Below, in pieces: positions 44,605 to 53,542 of a stretch of 64,000 nucleotides of DNA (position 1 is the stretch's first letter; every line of letters starts with the position of its first letter). This DNA comes from Terriglobus roseus DSM 18391. Its GTDB lineage: Bacteria; Acidobacteriota; Terriglobia; Terriglobales; Acidobacteriaceae. The notes beneath the pieces are model-generated. The model did no database searches, was not told where the DNA came from, and was given only the letters and a program-made list of their open reading frames with translations. Where the stretch lies: NCBI RefSeq assembly GCF_000265425.1, contig NC_018014.1:4278001-4342000 (forward strand), written 5' to 3'. A program made the translations under genes and the position numbers.

Positions 44605-45708
44605 CTATGCGTCCTTCCCCGCTCTCTCCATCTCCAGCAGCTTCGCCTTGCGTTCCTTGCCCCAGCGATAGCCCGTCAGCGATCCATTGCTGCCCACCAC
44701 CCGATGGCAGGGCACCACCGGCGCCACCGGATTCGCGCCACACGCTGACCCGACGGCACGCACGGCCTTCGGCGCGCCAATCTCCGCGGCAAGCTGCGCG
44801 TAGGTCCGCGTCTCTCCATGCGGAATCGCCTCCAGAGCCTTCCAAACCCGCTGCTGAAAGGCCGTTGCGCGCACATGCAGCGGCAGCCGCTTTGCCGTGG
44901 GCGACTCCGACAGGTGCTGCAGCACGGTCTTCGCATGGTCGGCCAGCCGGCCGTTATCTTCTTCAAGCTCCGCCGCGGCAAAGCGCGAATGCAGCTCTTC
45001 GCGCAGCACGTCATCGCTGGTGTCGAAGGCGATCAGGCACACACCAAGGTCCGTCGCCGCCACCAGCATCCGGTCCAGCGGCGAATCGACGATGCTGTAC
45101 CGAATGTGCTGATGCTCGCCCAGGCGCTTGCGGGCCCCGGGCGTCATGCCCGTTGCGGCTCGCTTTGCGTAGACCTGGCTGGGCGATTGGAAACCTGCGG
45201 CATAGACGGCTTCCGTGACGCTGCCGGCCTGTAGCGCCTCGGCAAAGCGCTCCGCGCGCAGACGCCTCGCATATTCCGCAGGCGAAACGCCCATGGCGGC
45301 GCGAAAGACGCGCTGCAGATGGAAAGGGCTAAGCTCCGCTATCGTCGCCAGCACCGCGAGCGTCACTGCGCCTTCCTCGGCATGCTGCTCCAGGTACCGG
45401 CGCACGCGATCGACACGCGCCGCAGCCTCCTGCTCCGGCGGAGGTCCAGCCGGCCGGCACCGCTGGCAGGTGCGGAATCCCGCCGCCTCCGCCTGGTGGA
45501 CCGAATCGAAGAACAGCGTGTTCTCGCGGCGTGGACGGCGACTGGGGCAGCTTGGCCGGCAGACGATGCCGGTCGTCGTCACGCCATAGAAGAAGCGATC
45601 GCCGGAACCGTCCGGTCGGGCGGCAGTGTCCGATCGGCGCAACACCGCAAGCCAGCGATGTTCATCACTGGCAAGATGCGTTGGAGCGGCAATGGCGTGG
45701 GGCTTCAT
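44605..45708 (-). CDS. ada: Ada-type methylated-DNA repair protein and transcription activator
   Basis: About 367-aa three-domain Ada. The N-terminal zinc domain has GIVCRPSCPSRRPRRENTLF and FRTCQRC (four Cys; one accepts methyl from phosphotriesters). The AraC-type HTH reads LATIAELSPFHLQRVFRAAMG and SVTEAVYAAGFQSPSQVYA. The C-terminal O6-methylguanine methyltransferase has RAVGSACGANPVAPVVPCHRVVG. In E. coli the self-methylated protein activates the adaptive response. I chose the ATG at 45708 because the domain starts about 14 residues later; ATGs at 45756 and 45777 are alternatives. Confidence 0.93.
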   Translation of the reverse strand: MKPHAIAAPTHLASDEHRWLAVLRRSDTAARPDGSGDRFFYGVTTTGIVCRPSCPSRRPRRENTLFFDSVHQAEAAGFRTCQRCRPAGPPPEQEAAARVDRVRRYLEQHAEEGAVTLAVLATIAELSPFHLQRVFRAAMGVSPAEYARRLRAERFAEALQAGSVTEAVYAAGFQSPSQVYAKRAATGMTPGARKRLGEHQHIRYSIVDSPLDRMLVAATDLGVCLIAFDTSDDVLREELHSRFAAAELEEDNGRLADHAKTVLQHLSESPTAKRLPLHVRATAFQQRVWKALEAIPHGETRTYAQLAAEIGAPKAVRAVGSACGANPVAPVVPCHRVVGSNGSLTGYRWGKERKAKLLEMERAGKDA

Positions 45709-46019
45709 AGCGGTGAGCGGCGGAAACGACGGCGTAAACAAGGATAGCGTTGCCATACATTCAGCTTGGTCTCCCACCGGGGCAGCACCAATCCGTTCTT
45801 GCGGTCAGAGTATCTTTCGCGCGCAATTCCCACAACGAAACTCGTTTAGCCGTTAGTAGTACCGATAGTGTTGTCGCTGATGCTCTTAGCTTTGGTTTTT
45901 GTGGGTTTGCAGTATTAGGATTCGCAGTAGCACGACGCAGCAAAGCAGCAGACCAGTTTCCAAGATGGCCGGATTACCGATCCGGCCAAACCCACCGGGC
46001 ACGACGGGCAAGCGAACGC
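45709..46019 (+). other. Divergent intergenic region of ada and an HTH gene
   Basis: About 311 bases, less GC-rich in the middle than the flanks (TTAGCTTTGGTTTTTGTGGG around 45887-45906). It should hold divergent promoters and, if ada is autoregulated, an Ada site. I could not fix either. The open frame on the plus strand from 45750 is a shadow extension of the HTH gene. Confidence 0.5.
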
Positions 46020-46481
46020 ATGCGTTTCGGACAGGAGCTAAGGGAGCAGCGAGAGCGGCAGGGGATCGCACTGGATGACGTCGCCGTCGCCACACGCGTC
46101 TCCCTGCGGCATCTGCATGCCCTGGAAGACGAGCGCTTCCGCGACCTGCCGGGCGGCGTCTTCAACCGTGGCATCCTGCGCTCCTATTGCCTCCACTGCG
46201 GCCTGAATCCCGAAGAAACCCTCCAGAACTTCAACACAGCCCTGCGCACCGCCGGCATCGAACCGGAGGCGAAGGAAGACGACTGGGTCGAATTCGCCGA
46301 GGCTGTCCGCCGGTCACGCAAGACCGAAGAGAGCCAGACCCGCTGGCGCTGGGTAGGTGTTGTCGGGCTCCTCACCGCCGTCCTGGTACTCGCCGTCGGC
46401 GTCCTCTGGGTCTTAGTTCACCGTGGCGTTGTGCACCTGCCGGACCATAAGCGCACCGTGGCCATCCACGCCACGGAATAG
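46020..46481 (+). CDS. RodZ-like N-terminal HTH membrane protein
   Basis: 153-aa protein. An N-terminal RodZ/HTH_25-type helix-turn-helix (FGQELREQRERQGIALDDVA ... SLRHLHALEDERFRDLPGGV, then RGILRSYCLHCGLNPEE) is followed by a charged linker and a single TM helix (WVGVVGLLTAVLVLAVGVLW, about 111-130) with a short outside tail. This is the RodZ layout, but the periplasmic domain is reduced to about 20 residues. RodZ links MreB to the cell wall; a shortened form might act as membrane-bound regulator. The ATG at 46020 starts the HTH domain. Confidence 0.75.
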   Translation: MRFGQELREQRERQGIALDDVAVATRVSLRHLHALEDERFRDLPGGVFNRGILRSYCLHCGLNPEETLQNFNTALRTAGIEPEAKEDDWVEFAEAVRRSRKTEESQTRWRWVGVVGLLTAVLVLAVGVLWVLVHRGVVHLPDHKRTVAIHATE

Positions 46482-46610
46482 TTCCCCGGTCTTCACCATG
46501 GGGCCGCAATGGCGGGTGACTAGGGCCATTTCGCGCTCTCCCGAATCCCCGGCGAGTTAGAATAGATCGAATATTCAACGTCCGCCTCACAGCGCCCCAA
46601 GGAGCAGTTT

Positions 46611-47783
<1,173 letters not shown>

Positions 47784-47805
47784 CTCAGCACCCACAAAAC
47801 ATAAG

Positions 47806-47833
47806 AAGGGCGACCCGCAAGGGCCGCCCTTTT
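47806..47833. terminator. Bidirectional terminator between metK and the ComEA-like gene
   Basis: AAGGGCG (47806-47812) pairs with CGCCCTT (47825-47831), an inner CCC/GGG extends it, and TTTTC follows. It lies between convergent genes. Confidence 0.85.
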
Positions 47834-47848
47834 CGTTTGCCACGAACT

Positions 47849-48190
47849 CTACTTCGACGCACGCTTCGCAATGATCTGCGCTGAGATGCCGTCATACGTC
47901 GCCTTCGGCACAATGCCCCGCGTCACAAGCTGGTTTTTCGCCGTGTACGGACGGCCATCGATGATGCGCTTGGAGTAGGCCTCACCCACACCCGGCAACT
48001 GCATCAACTGGTCGGGCGATGCGGTGTTGATATCCAGCGGATCGTTCTTGTGCGGATTTGCCGCCGCCGTCACCGGCTTGGCAGCAGTCTTCGCAGGAGC
48101 GGCAGTCTTTGCGGGCGCCGCACTCTGTGCGGTCAGCAGCGGACCGGCAATGGCCAGGGCGAGAACGGGGAGGAAACGAAACATCTTCAT
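47849..48190 (-). CDS. Exported helix-hairpin-helix protein (ComEA-like)
   Basis: 113-aa secreted protein. Signal peptide [20 protein letters not shown], then an Ala/Lys/Pro linker with the repeat PAKTAA, then a single HhH DNA-binding module [31 protein letters not shown]. ComEA proteins bind DNA in the periplasm during uptake. There is no TM anchor, so it would be free or cleaved. The ATG at 48190 has AAGGAG nine bases upstream; two other ATGs are within 6 bases. No other com gene is adjacent. Confidence 0.82.
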   Translation of the reverse strand: MKMFRFLPVLALAIAGPLLTAQSAAPAKTAAPAKTAAKPVTAAANPHKNDPLDINTASPDQLMQLPGVGEAYSKRIIDGRPYTAKNQLVTRGIVPKATYDGISAQIIAKRASK

Positions 48191-48318
48191 GGTCATGATC
48201 TCCTTGCGTACACTTTCGCCGATCGGGCACCGGCGGTACATCCGAACCATATCTGGGAGAAGCCGTTGGAAGAAAAGGTTTTCTGCCGCAGTCACGACTT
48301 TCTTTTCACGGCTCGCCG

Positions 48319-48347
48319 TTGACACAGGCAGCCCGCACCATTAGCCT
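48319..48347 (+). promoter_or_regulatory. Candidate promoter of the histidine operon
   Basis: A perfect -35 TTGACA (48319-48324) is followed after 17 bases by TAGCCT (48342-48347), a weak -10 that keeps the first T, second A and last T. The predicted start is a few bases before the His-rich leader ATG, so the leader mRNA would have almost no 5' UTR. Confidence 0.5.
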
Positions 48348-48357
48348 CAAAGGTGCA

Positions 48358-48438
48358 ATGAACGTTCGCACCCACCATCATGGTCATCTTCACCACGCGC
48401 ATGGCGTGATGGCGGCGGTGTCCGGTGCGAAGTCGTAG
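48358..48438 (+). CDS. hisL: His-rich leader peptide of the histidine operon (HisL-like)
   Basis: 26-codon ORF. Its N-terminal part reads MNVRTHHHGHLHHAHG, with seven His in the ten codons 6-15. AAGG lies close upstream of the ATG. It sits 112 bases before hisI and is followed by a terminator hairpin, the layout of ribosome-mediated attenuation known from enterobacterial hisL. Stalling on His codons (48373-48402) would leave the segment from about 48411 free. There GGCGG can pair with CCGCC in the terminator 5' arm. The sequence match to E. coli HisL is limited to the His run. No function other than regulation is expected for the peptide. Confidence 0.85.
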   Translation: MNVRTHHHGHLHHAHGVMAAVSGAKS

Positions 48439-48468
48439 TAAGGCGTCAACGCACACAGGATCGATACC

Positions 48469-48505
48469 AGCCCGCCCGAGCGATGCTCACCGGCGGGCTT
48501 TGTTA
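48469..48505 (+). terminator. Attenuator terminator of the histidine operon
   Basis: AGCCCGCC (48469-48476) pairs perfectly with GGCGGGCT (48492-48499). An inner GAGC/GCTC (48478-48481 and 48485-48488) extends the stem, and TTTGTTAT follows. It starts 30 bases after the leader stop and ends about 45 bases before hisI. A competing pairing of GGCGG (48411-48415 or 48414-48418) with CCGCC (48472-48476) is a possible antiterminator; its five base pairs make it weak evidence. Confidence 0.8.
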
Positions 48506-48550
48506 TGTCCGCCAGTCCCCATCGAACGCGGCTTAACCCACGAGGATTAG

Positions 48551-48886
48551 ATGAACGACGTAACGATTGACTTCGCCAAGGCAGACGGCCTCGTCCCCGG
48601 CATCGTGCAGGACGCAAAGACCGGCGAGATGCTGATGCTGGGCTTCCTCAACGAAGAGAGCTACCGCCGCACGCTCGAAAGCGGCTTCGTCACCTTCTGG
48701 TCGCGCACCCGCAGCAAGCTGTGGATGAAGGGCGAGACCAGCGGCAACCGCCTGCGCATCATCAGCGCCAGCACCGACTGCGACAACGACGCACTGCTCT
48801 TCAAAGTAGAAGTCGAAGGCGACGGACTGGTCTGCCATGAAGGCACCGTAAGCTGCTTTACCAAGCCAATCGAGACCGCAAAGTAG
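48551..48886 (+). CDS. hisI: Phosphoribosyl-AMP cyclohydrolase
   Basis: 111-aa zinc enzyme opening the purine ring of phosphoribosyl-AMP (third step of histidine synthesis). Family motifs: GEMLMLGFLNEESYRRTLESG, TFWSRTRSKLWMKGETSGN, STDCDNDALLFKVE and CHEGTVSCF, with the three metal-binding Cys. It lacks the HisE domain that is fused to HisI in many bacteria; no hisE is in the window. GAGGA lies four to five bases upstream of the ATG. First structural gene after the attenuator. Confidence 0.97.
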   Translation: MNDVTIDFAKADGLVPGIVQDAKTGEMLMLGFLNEESYRRTLESGFVTFWSRTRSKLWMKGETSGNRLRIISASTDCDNDALLFKVEVEGDGLVCHEGTVSCFTKPIETAK

Positions 48887-48895
48887 CCACAAAAT

Positions 48896-48965
48896 CGGGT
48901 GCCCCATGCTTTGCGAAGCAAAGAATGGGGTCAGCGGCAAAGCCGCTCCATCGCGCAAAGCGCGA
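48896..48965 (+). repeat. Head-type palindromic repeat (copy A) plus two tandem hairpins
   Basis: The head CGGGTGCCCCA is followed by a hairpin: CCCCAT-G-CTTTGC, loop GAA, GCAAAG-A-ATGGGG (48902-48930). Two further perfect hairpins follow: AGCGGC-AAA-GCCGCT (48933-48947) and TCGCGC-AAA-GCGCGA (48951-48965). All three have purine triloops. They fill the hisI-hisG gap. Confidence 0.85.
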
Positions 48966-48994
48966 CCAACACAGATTCGACGGAGAACACGAAC

Positions 48995-49870
48995 GTGAGC
49001 AAGACACTGAAACTCGGCATCCCCAAGGGTTCCCTCCAGGACGCGACCATTGACCTGTTCAAACGCGCCGGATGGCAGATCAGCCCCAGCGGCCGCAGCT
49101 ACTTCCCCGCCATCAACGATCCCGAAATCGAATGCATGCTCGTCCGCGCGCAGGAGATGGCGCGCTACGTGGAGAGCGGCGCGCTCGACGCCGGCCTGAC
49201 CGGCAACGACTGGGTTCTTGAGAACCTCTCGGACGTCGATCGCATCACGTCGCTCACCTACTCCAAGCAGTCGCGGCAGAAGGTGAAGTGGGTGCTCTGC
49301 GTCCCCGAAGACTCACCCTTCCAAAAGCCCGAAGACCTCGAAGGCAAGGTCATCGCAACCGAGCTCGTCGAGTACACCAAACGTTACTTCAAGGAAAAGA
49401 AGATCAACGTCAAGGTTGAGTTCAGCTGGGGCGCCACCGAGGTGAAGCCGCCCATGCTCTGCGACGCCATTGTCGAAGTCACCGAGACAGGCAGCTCCCT
49501 GCGCGCCAACCGCCTGCGCATCATCGACCTGCTGATGGAGAGCGAGACGCAGCTCATCGCAAACAAGTCCGCCTACACCGACCCGTTCAAGAAGCAGAAG
49601 ATCGACAACCTCGCACTGATGCTGAATGGCGCGATCAACGCACTCTCCCAGGTCGGCCTGATGCTCAATGTCCCCAAAGCGAATCTCGACCAGATCCTCT
49701 CGCTCCTTCCCGCACTCTCGTCGCCCACCGTCTCGCATTTGAAGGATGAGAACTGGGTCGCCGTAAACACCATCCTCGACGAAACCGTCGTTCGCGAAGT
49801 CATCCCAAAGCTGAAGGCAGCAGGCGGCAGCGGCATCGTCGAATACCCGTTGAGCAAGGTCGTTCTGTAG
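48995..49870 (+). CDS. hisG: ATP phosphoribosyltransferase, long form
   Basis: 291-aa enzyme for the first and committed step: ATP plus PRPP to phosphoribosyl-ATP. Start region [20 protein letters not shown], catalytic loop [12 protein letters not shown] and [18 protein letters not shown] are typical. The length and C-terminal ACT-like part ([20 protein letters not shown] ... [20 protein letters not shown]) mark the long form, which is feedback-inhibited by histidine without needing HisZ. GTG at 48995 has GGAG nine bases upstream. An upstream ATG in frame (48899) lies inside the palindromic repeat and is rejected. Confidence 0.96.
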   Translation: MSKTLKLGIPKGSLQDATIDLFKRAGWQISPSGRSYFPAINDPEIECMLVRAQEMARYVESGALDAGLTGNDWVLENLSDVDRITSLTYSKQSRQKVKWVLCVPEDSPFQKPEDLEGKVIATELVEYTKRYFKEKKINVKVEFSWGATEVKPPMLCDAIVEVTETGSSLRANRLRIIDLLMESETQLIANKSAYTDPFKKQKIDNLALMLNGAINALSQVGLMLNVPKANLDQILSLLPALSSPTVSHLKDENWVAVNTILDETVVREVIPKLKAAGGSGIVEYPLSKVVL

Positions 49871-49901
49871 AGCTCGCTCTCGGAGGGCGGCTCGAGTTGT
49901 G

Positions 49902-49983
49902 AGGGCTGAAGGCCCGCGACTTCCTAGCCCAGGGCGACGCCCTGGGTTAAGGACACCGAGAAACCTGCGGGCTGTAAGCCCGC
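49902..49983 (+). repeat. REP-like hairpin cluster between hisG and hisD
   Basis: Three short palindromes: AGGGCTGAAGGCCCGC (49902-49917, shared exactly with 53897-53912), CCCAGGGC-GAC-GCCCTGGG (49928-49946, preceded by TAG and followed by TT) and GCGGGCT-GTA-AGCCCGC (49967-49983). The middle one belongs to the TAGCC...GGGT family also seen at 53.5 and 53.85 kb. None has a T-tract. Confidence 0.8.
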
Positions 49984-50017
49984 GACAAGTGCGACGAACA
50001 GGCACCAGGAGCACCCC

Positions 50018-51283
50018 ATGAAGCTCATCAAGACCACAGGCCGCAACGCGAAAGACGCCTACGCACTCCTCGCAACGCTCGAGCGCCGCGGCGCCGTGAA
50101 GACGGCGGAAGTCGAACCCACCGTCCGCAAGATCATGCAGGAAGTCCAGAAGAAGGGCGACAAGGCTCTGCTGAAATTCGCAGAGAAGTTCGACTCCCTG
50201 CAGGGCCACCTCCGCGTCACCGCCGGCGAGATGCTCGACGCATGGAACGCCACACCTGAACCACTGCAGCAGGCCATGCAGATCGCCGCGGAGAACATCC
50301 GCAGCTTCGCTGAGCAGCAGAAGCCCGACGAGTGGACCACGGAGAACACGCCCGGCGTCACCGTCGGACAGATCATCCGTCCGCTCGAGTCCGTCGGCTG
50401 CTACGTCCCCGGCGGCCGCTATCCCCTGCCCTCCACGCTGCTGATGACCACCATTCCAGCGAAGGTCGCGGGCGTAGAACGCATCGTCGTCTGCAGCCCC
50501 AAGCCAGCGCGTGAGACGCTCGCCGCCGCACACCTCGCCGGCGTCACCGAAATGTACCGCACCGGCGGCGCACAGGCGATCGCCGCCATGGCTTACGGCA
50601 CGGAGACGATCGCGCGCGTCGCCAAGATCGTCGGCCCCGGTAACCTCTACGTCACCGCCGCAAAGATCATCGCAAGCACCGAGTGCGGCATCGACATGCC
50701 CGCCGGCCCGACCGAGATCGTCGTCACCAGCCAGGTTGGCGATGCCGCCGGCATCGCAGCCGACCTCGTCGCACAGGCCGAGCACGATCCCGAAACACTT
50801 GCCGTCCTCGTCACCGCCGACTCGCAACTTGCGAAGCAGGTCGTGAACGAAGTGAAGGAGCAGGCGAAGAACAACAAGCTGGCGCAGGTCTCCATCAAGG
50901 CACGCGGCACCATCTTCCTCTGCGGCTCCGTCGAAGAGGCACGCTTCATCACCAACCGCCTCGCACCCGAGCACCTCACCGTCGACTCCGTCGAAGACCT
51001 CGCTTGGGTCAAAAACGCGGGCTCTGTCTTCATCGGCAACTACTCGCCGCAAAGCATGGGCGACTACATCAGCGGACCCAACCACGTGCTGCCCACCGGC
51101 CGCGTCGGGCGCATGCGCGGCGGCCTCAGCATCTACGACTTCCTGAAGGTCATCACCGTGCAGAACTACACGGCAGCAGGCCTCGCAAAGCTCGGACCAC
51201 ACGCCATCGCACTCGCGGAAGCCGAGGGCCTCACCGCCCACGCCCAAAGCGTCCGCGTCCGCATGAAAGCAGGCAAGCGATGA
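50018..51283 (+). CDS. hisD: Histidinol dehydrogenase
   Basis: 421-aa zinc- and NAD-dependent enzyme that oxidises histidinol to histidine (last two steps). Motifs: SVGCYVPGGRYPLPSTLLMT near 130, YRTGGAQAIAAMAYGTETI, DMPAGPTEIVV, AQAEHDPETLAVLVT with zinc-binding Gln and His, and GPNHVLPTGRVGRMRGGLSI with further ligand His. The stop TGA overlaps the hisC ATG (ATGA), showing coupling. The length is normal. Confidence 0.97.
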   Translation: MKLIKTTGRNAKDAYALLATLERRGAVKTAEVEPTVRKIMQEVQKKGDKALLKFAEKFDSLQGHLRVTAGEMLDAWNATPEPLQQAMQIAAENIRSFAEQQKPDEWTTENTPGVTVGQIIRPLESVGCYVPGGRYPLPSTLLMTTIPAKVAGVERIVVCSPKPARETLAAAHLAGVTEMYRTGGAQAIAAMAYGTETIARVAKIVGPGNLYVTAAKIIASTECGIDMPAGPTEIVVTSQVGDAAGIAADLVAQAEHDPETLAVLVTADSQLAKQVVNEVKEQAKNNKLAQVSIKARGTIFLCGSVEEARFITNRLAPEHLTVDSVEDLAWVKNAGSVFIGNYSPQSMGDYISGPNHVLPTGRVGRMRGGLSIYDFLKVITVQNYTAAGLAKLGPHAIALAEAEGLTAHAQSVRVRMKAGKR

Positions 51284-52467
51284 GCACCGAAGCAGTCACC
51301 GAACCGGGTGCCCCACGTCTCGCTTCTGAGACGTGGGTCGACATCCAACCGCGCCGCGCCATCCTTGCGATGCCGGAGTACCACCCGCCTCTCGCCGGCC
51401 GCAACGGCCTGCGCCTCGACTTCAACGAGAACACGCACGCACCCTCGCCACGTGTGCGCGAAGCGCTGGGCAGGATCACGCTCGAAGGCTTCACCATCTA
51501 TCCCGAGCGCGGTCCCGTCGAAGCCGTCGTCGCACAACACCTCGGCCTCAAGCCCGAGCAGGTGTTGCTGACCAACGCCGTCGATGAAGCCATCCACATC
51601 GTCTGCTTCACCTTCCTCGAAGAGGGCGATGAGTGTCTCTTCGCCGTGCCCTCGTTCTTCATGTACGACGTCAACGCCATGGGCATGGGCGCAAAGCTGG
51701 TGCGCGTGCAGGCCGACGACACACTCGCGTTCCCATATGAACGCATGCTCGCCGCCATCACGCCGAAGACCAAGCTCATCATCCTGACCACGCCCAACAA
51801 TCCCACCGGCGCCATCACCACACGCGAGCAGATCCACAACATCGCGAAGGCCGCGCCGCACGCAGTCATCCTCGTCGACGAAGCCTACTTCCACTTCCAG
51901 GGCGATACCGTCATGGGTGATCTGGTGGAAGGTGCAGACGCACCACAAAACATCCTCGTCGCACGTACGTTCTCGAAGGCCTACGGCCTCGCCAACCTCC
52001 GCGTCGGCCTGCTCGCCGGACCAGTTAGCTTACTGAACCATCTCCGCAAGGCAAGCTCGCCCTACAACGTCAACGGCGTAGCACTCGCCGCAGTCGAAGC
52101 CTGCATCGGTGACACCGAATACATCGACTGGTACGTCCAGCAGATGCACGAAGGACGCGCCCGCATTGAGAAGGCGCTCGACAACATGAAGGTGCCGCGC
52201 TGGCCTTCCCACGCAAACTTTGTACTGATGCACATCGGCCCGCGCCACAAGCAGTTCGTCAACGAGATGCGCACACGCAACATCCTCGTCCGCGACCGTT
52301 CCGCCGACCCCGGCCTTGACGGCTGCGTGCGCCTCACCGTCGGCCTGCCCGACCAGGTCAGCATGGGCATCCAGGCTCTGCGCGACGCACTGGCCGGCAT
52401 CAACTGGCAGCCCGCCGAAGTCATCAAGCCCGAGACCGAGCCCAAGGAGACACCCGAATATGAGTAA
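51280..52467 (+). CDS. hisC: Histidinol-phosphate aminotransferase with repeat-encoded N-terminal insert
   Basis: 395-aa PLP-dependent class I/II aminotransferase. Visible motifs: [47 protein letters not shown] and the PLP-lysine [14 protein letters not shown]. The first 25 residues are odd: [14 protein letters not shown] (about 8-21) is encoded by an inserted palindromic repeat, in the same frame as in hisB. The C-terminus has an extra acidic tail ([16 protein letters not shown]). It overlaps hisD by 4 bases and hisB by 8 bases. Confidence 0.93.
   Translation: MSTEAVTEPGAPRLASETWVDIQPRRAILAMPEYHPPLAGRNGLRLDFNENTHAPSPRVREALGRITLEGFTIYPERGPVEAVVAQHLGLKPEQVLLTNAVDEAIHIVCFTFLEEGDECLFAVPSFFMYDVNAMGMGAKLVRVQADDTLAFPYERMLAAITPKTKLIILTTPNNPTGAITTREQIHNIAKAAPHAVILVDEAYFHFQGDTVMGDLVEGADAPQNILVARTFSKAYGLANLRVGLLAGPVSLLNHLRKASSPYNVNGVALAAVEACIGDTEYIDWYVQQMHEGRARIEKALDNMKVPRWPSHANFVLMHIGPRHKQFVNEMRTRNILVRDRSADPGLDGCVRLTVGLPDQVSMGIQALRDALAGINWQPAEVIKPETEPKETPEYE
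51305..51337 (+). repeat. Head-type palindromic repeat (copy B), inside hisC
   Basis: Head CGGGTGCCCCA, then perfect 10-bp arms CCCACGTCTC (51312-51321) and GAGACGTGGG (51328-51337) around a 6-base loop. 33 bases long, so it keeps the hisC frame; it is read as [11 protein letters not shown]. It differs from copy D only in one loop base. Confidence 0.9.
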
Positions 52468-53149
52468 CCCCGAAAACGCTAGCGATATCCATCTGATGCC
52501 CAATGTTGAAGTGATCACAGGACCGGGTGCCCCATACACACGCGAAGCGGGTGTGTGGGATCCGCGCATCGGCACCATCGACCGCGCCACCACCGAAACC
52601 CAGATCAAGCTGAAGCTGAACCTCGACGGCCAGGGCACCTACAACGTCCGCACCGGCATTCGCTTCTTCGACCACATGCTCGAACTCTTCACGCGCCACG
52701 GCGGCTTCGACCTCGACCTCACCTGCAACGGCGACCTCGACGTCGACCAGCACCACACCGTCGAAGACGTGGGCATCGCACTCGGTGAAGCCTTCGACAA
52801 GGCGCTCGGCGACAAGAAGGGCATCCTGCGCGCAGGCTACTTCGTCATGGCCATGGACGAGACACTCGCCGTCGCCGCCATCGACCTGAGTGGACGCACC
52901 GGCTATGTCGTGGACGATCAGGTCAATGTGCCACTCGTCGGCGACTTCCAGACCGAACTCGTCACAGACTTCTTCGACGGCTTCGCCCGCGGTGGCCGCT
53001 GCAACGTCCACGTCAAAACCATGTACGGCCGCAGCAACCACCACAAGATCGAAGCCATCTTCAAAGCCTTCGCCCGAGCCCTGCGCGGAGCCGTAAGCCG
53101 CGACGAACGCATGAAGGATCTGCTGCCGAGCACGAAGGGTTTGCTTTAA
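52460..53149 (+). CDS. hisB: Imidazoleglycerol-phosphate dehydratase with repeat-encoded N-terminal insert
   Basis: 229-aa monofunctional dehydratase (no phosphatase domain). Family core from [20 protein letters not shown]; metal-site motifs [38 protein letters not shown] and [19 protein letters not shown] are intact. The usual size is about 195-200 aa. The extra N-terminal 30 residues include [15 protein letters not shown], encoded by a palindromic repeat. AAGGAG lies 10 bases upstream of the ATG at 52460, inside hisC. A GTG within the repeat hairpin is a possible alternative start that would remove most of the insert. Confidence 0.94.
   Translation: MSNPENASDIHLMPNVEVITGPGAPYTREAGVWDPRIGTIDRATTETQIKLKLNLDGQGTYNVRTGIRFFDHMLELFTRHGGFDLDLTCNGDLDVDQHHTVEDVGIALGEAFDKALGDKKGILRAGYFVMAMDETLAVAAIDLSGRTGYVVDDQVNVPLVGDFQTELVTDFFDGFARGGRCNVHVKTMYGRSNHHKIEAIFKAFARALRGAVSRDERMKDLLPSTKGLL
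52524..52559 (+). repeat. Head-type palindromic repeat (copy C), inside hisB
   Basis: Head CGGGTGCCCCA, then 13-base arms CCCATACACACGC (52531-52543) and GCGGGTGTGTGGG (52547-52559) around GAA, with one G-T wobble and one mismatch. 36 bases long, frame-preserving, read as P-G-A-P...V-W. The arm sequence is unlike copies A and B although the head is identical. Confidence 0.85.
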
Positions 53150-53168
53150 GCCATCGAGGAATTTGGAG

Positions 53169-53474
53169 ATGCAGACGTCGGAAAGATCGAGGGCCGGCAC
53201 CATCGCTATCGCAATTGCCATATGTGCGATTGCCTACCCGATGACCTCGATTGCAGTCGCACAGTTGCATTACCGAATCACGGGAAAAAACCTGAGTGAT
53301 GCCACAGAAGCTTCGATTCTTCTTGCAACGTTTCCTGTTTGCCTGTTGTGCTCTTTCTCTCTGATGCTCGCGAATAGGGTAGACGGAAGACAAAGGATGA
53401 TCGGGATTGCATGCTCTCTAATCGGTGGTCTACTGAATTTCCTGTTTGCCTGTGCAGTCGGAACTTCGTACTAG
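53169..53474 (+). CDS. Small 3-TM membrane protein, unknown, within the his operon
   Basis: 101-aa protein with three hydrophobic segments: IAIAIAICAIAYPMTSIAVA, ASILLATFPVCLLCSFSLML and MIGIACSLIGGLLNFLFACA. GAGGA lies eight bases upstream of the ATG and the gene begins 20 bases after hisB. I recognise no family. Codon use is less GC-biased than in the flanking his genes (more AT in third positions), which suggests later arrival. Confidence 0.6.
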   Translation: MQTSERSRAGTIAIAIAICAIAYPMTSIAVAQLHYRITGKNLSDATEASILLATFPVCLLCSFSLMLANRVDGRQRMIGIACSLIGGLLNFLFACAVGTSY

Positions 53475-53485
53475 ATAAGCGCCAG

Positions 53486-53529
53486 AGGCGCGCCGACATC
53501 TTAGCCCAGACCGAAGGTCTGGGTAGAAC
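53486..53529 (+). repeat. TAGCC-family palindromic repeat, copy 1
   Basis: 44-bp unit starting AGGCGCGCCGACA and ending GGGTAGAAC. The core is CCCAGACC-GAA-GGTCTGGG (53505-53523), a perfect 8-bp stem. It matches the copy at 53835-53878 at 39 of 44 positions, and one pair of differences is compensatory (A-T to G-C in the stem). Confidence 0.85.
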
Positions 53530-53542
53530 TCTAGAGGTCTGT

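Noticed and set aside
46482..46610. SAM riboswitch upstream of metK
   Set aside because: The gap is only 129 bases and shows no four-way-junction pattern or terminator.
48899..48994. Upstream ATG extending hisG by 32 codons
   Set aside because: It lies in the palindromic repeat, has no ribosome binding site and adds residues foreign to HisG; the GTG at 48995 fits length and spacing.
49313..51247. 644-codon minus-strand frame opposite hisG-hisD
   Set aside because: Spans two clear plus-strand genes and their gap; composition is that of a GC-rich antisense frame.
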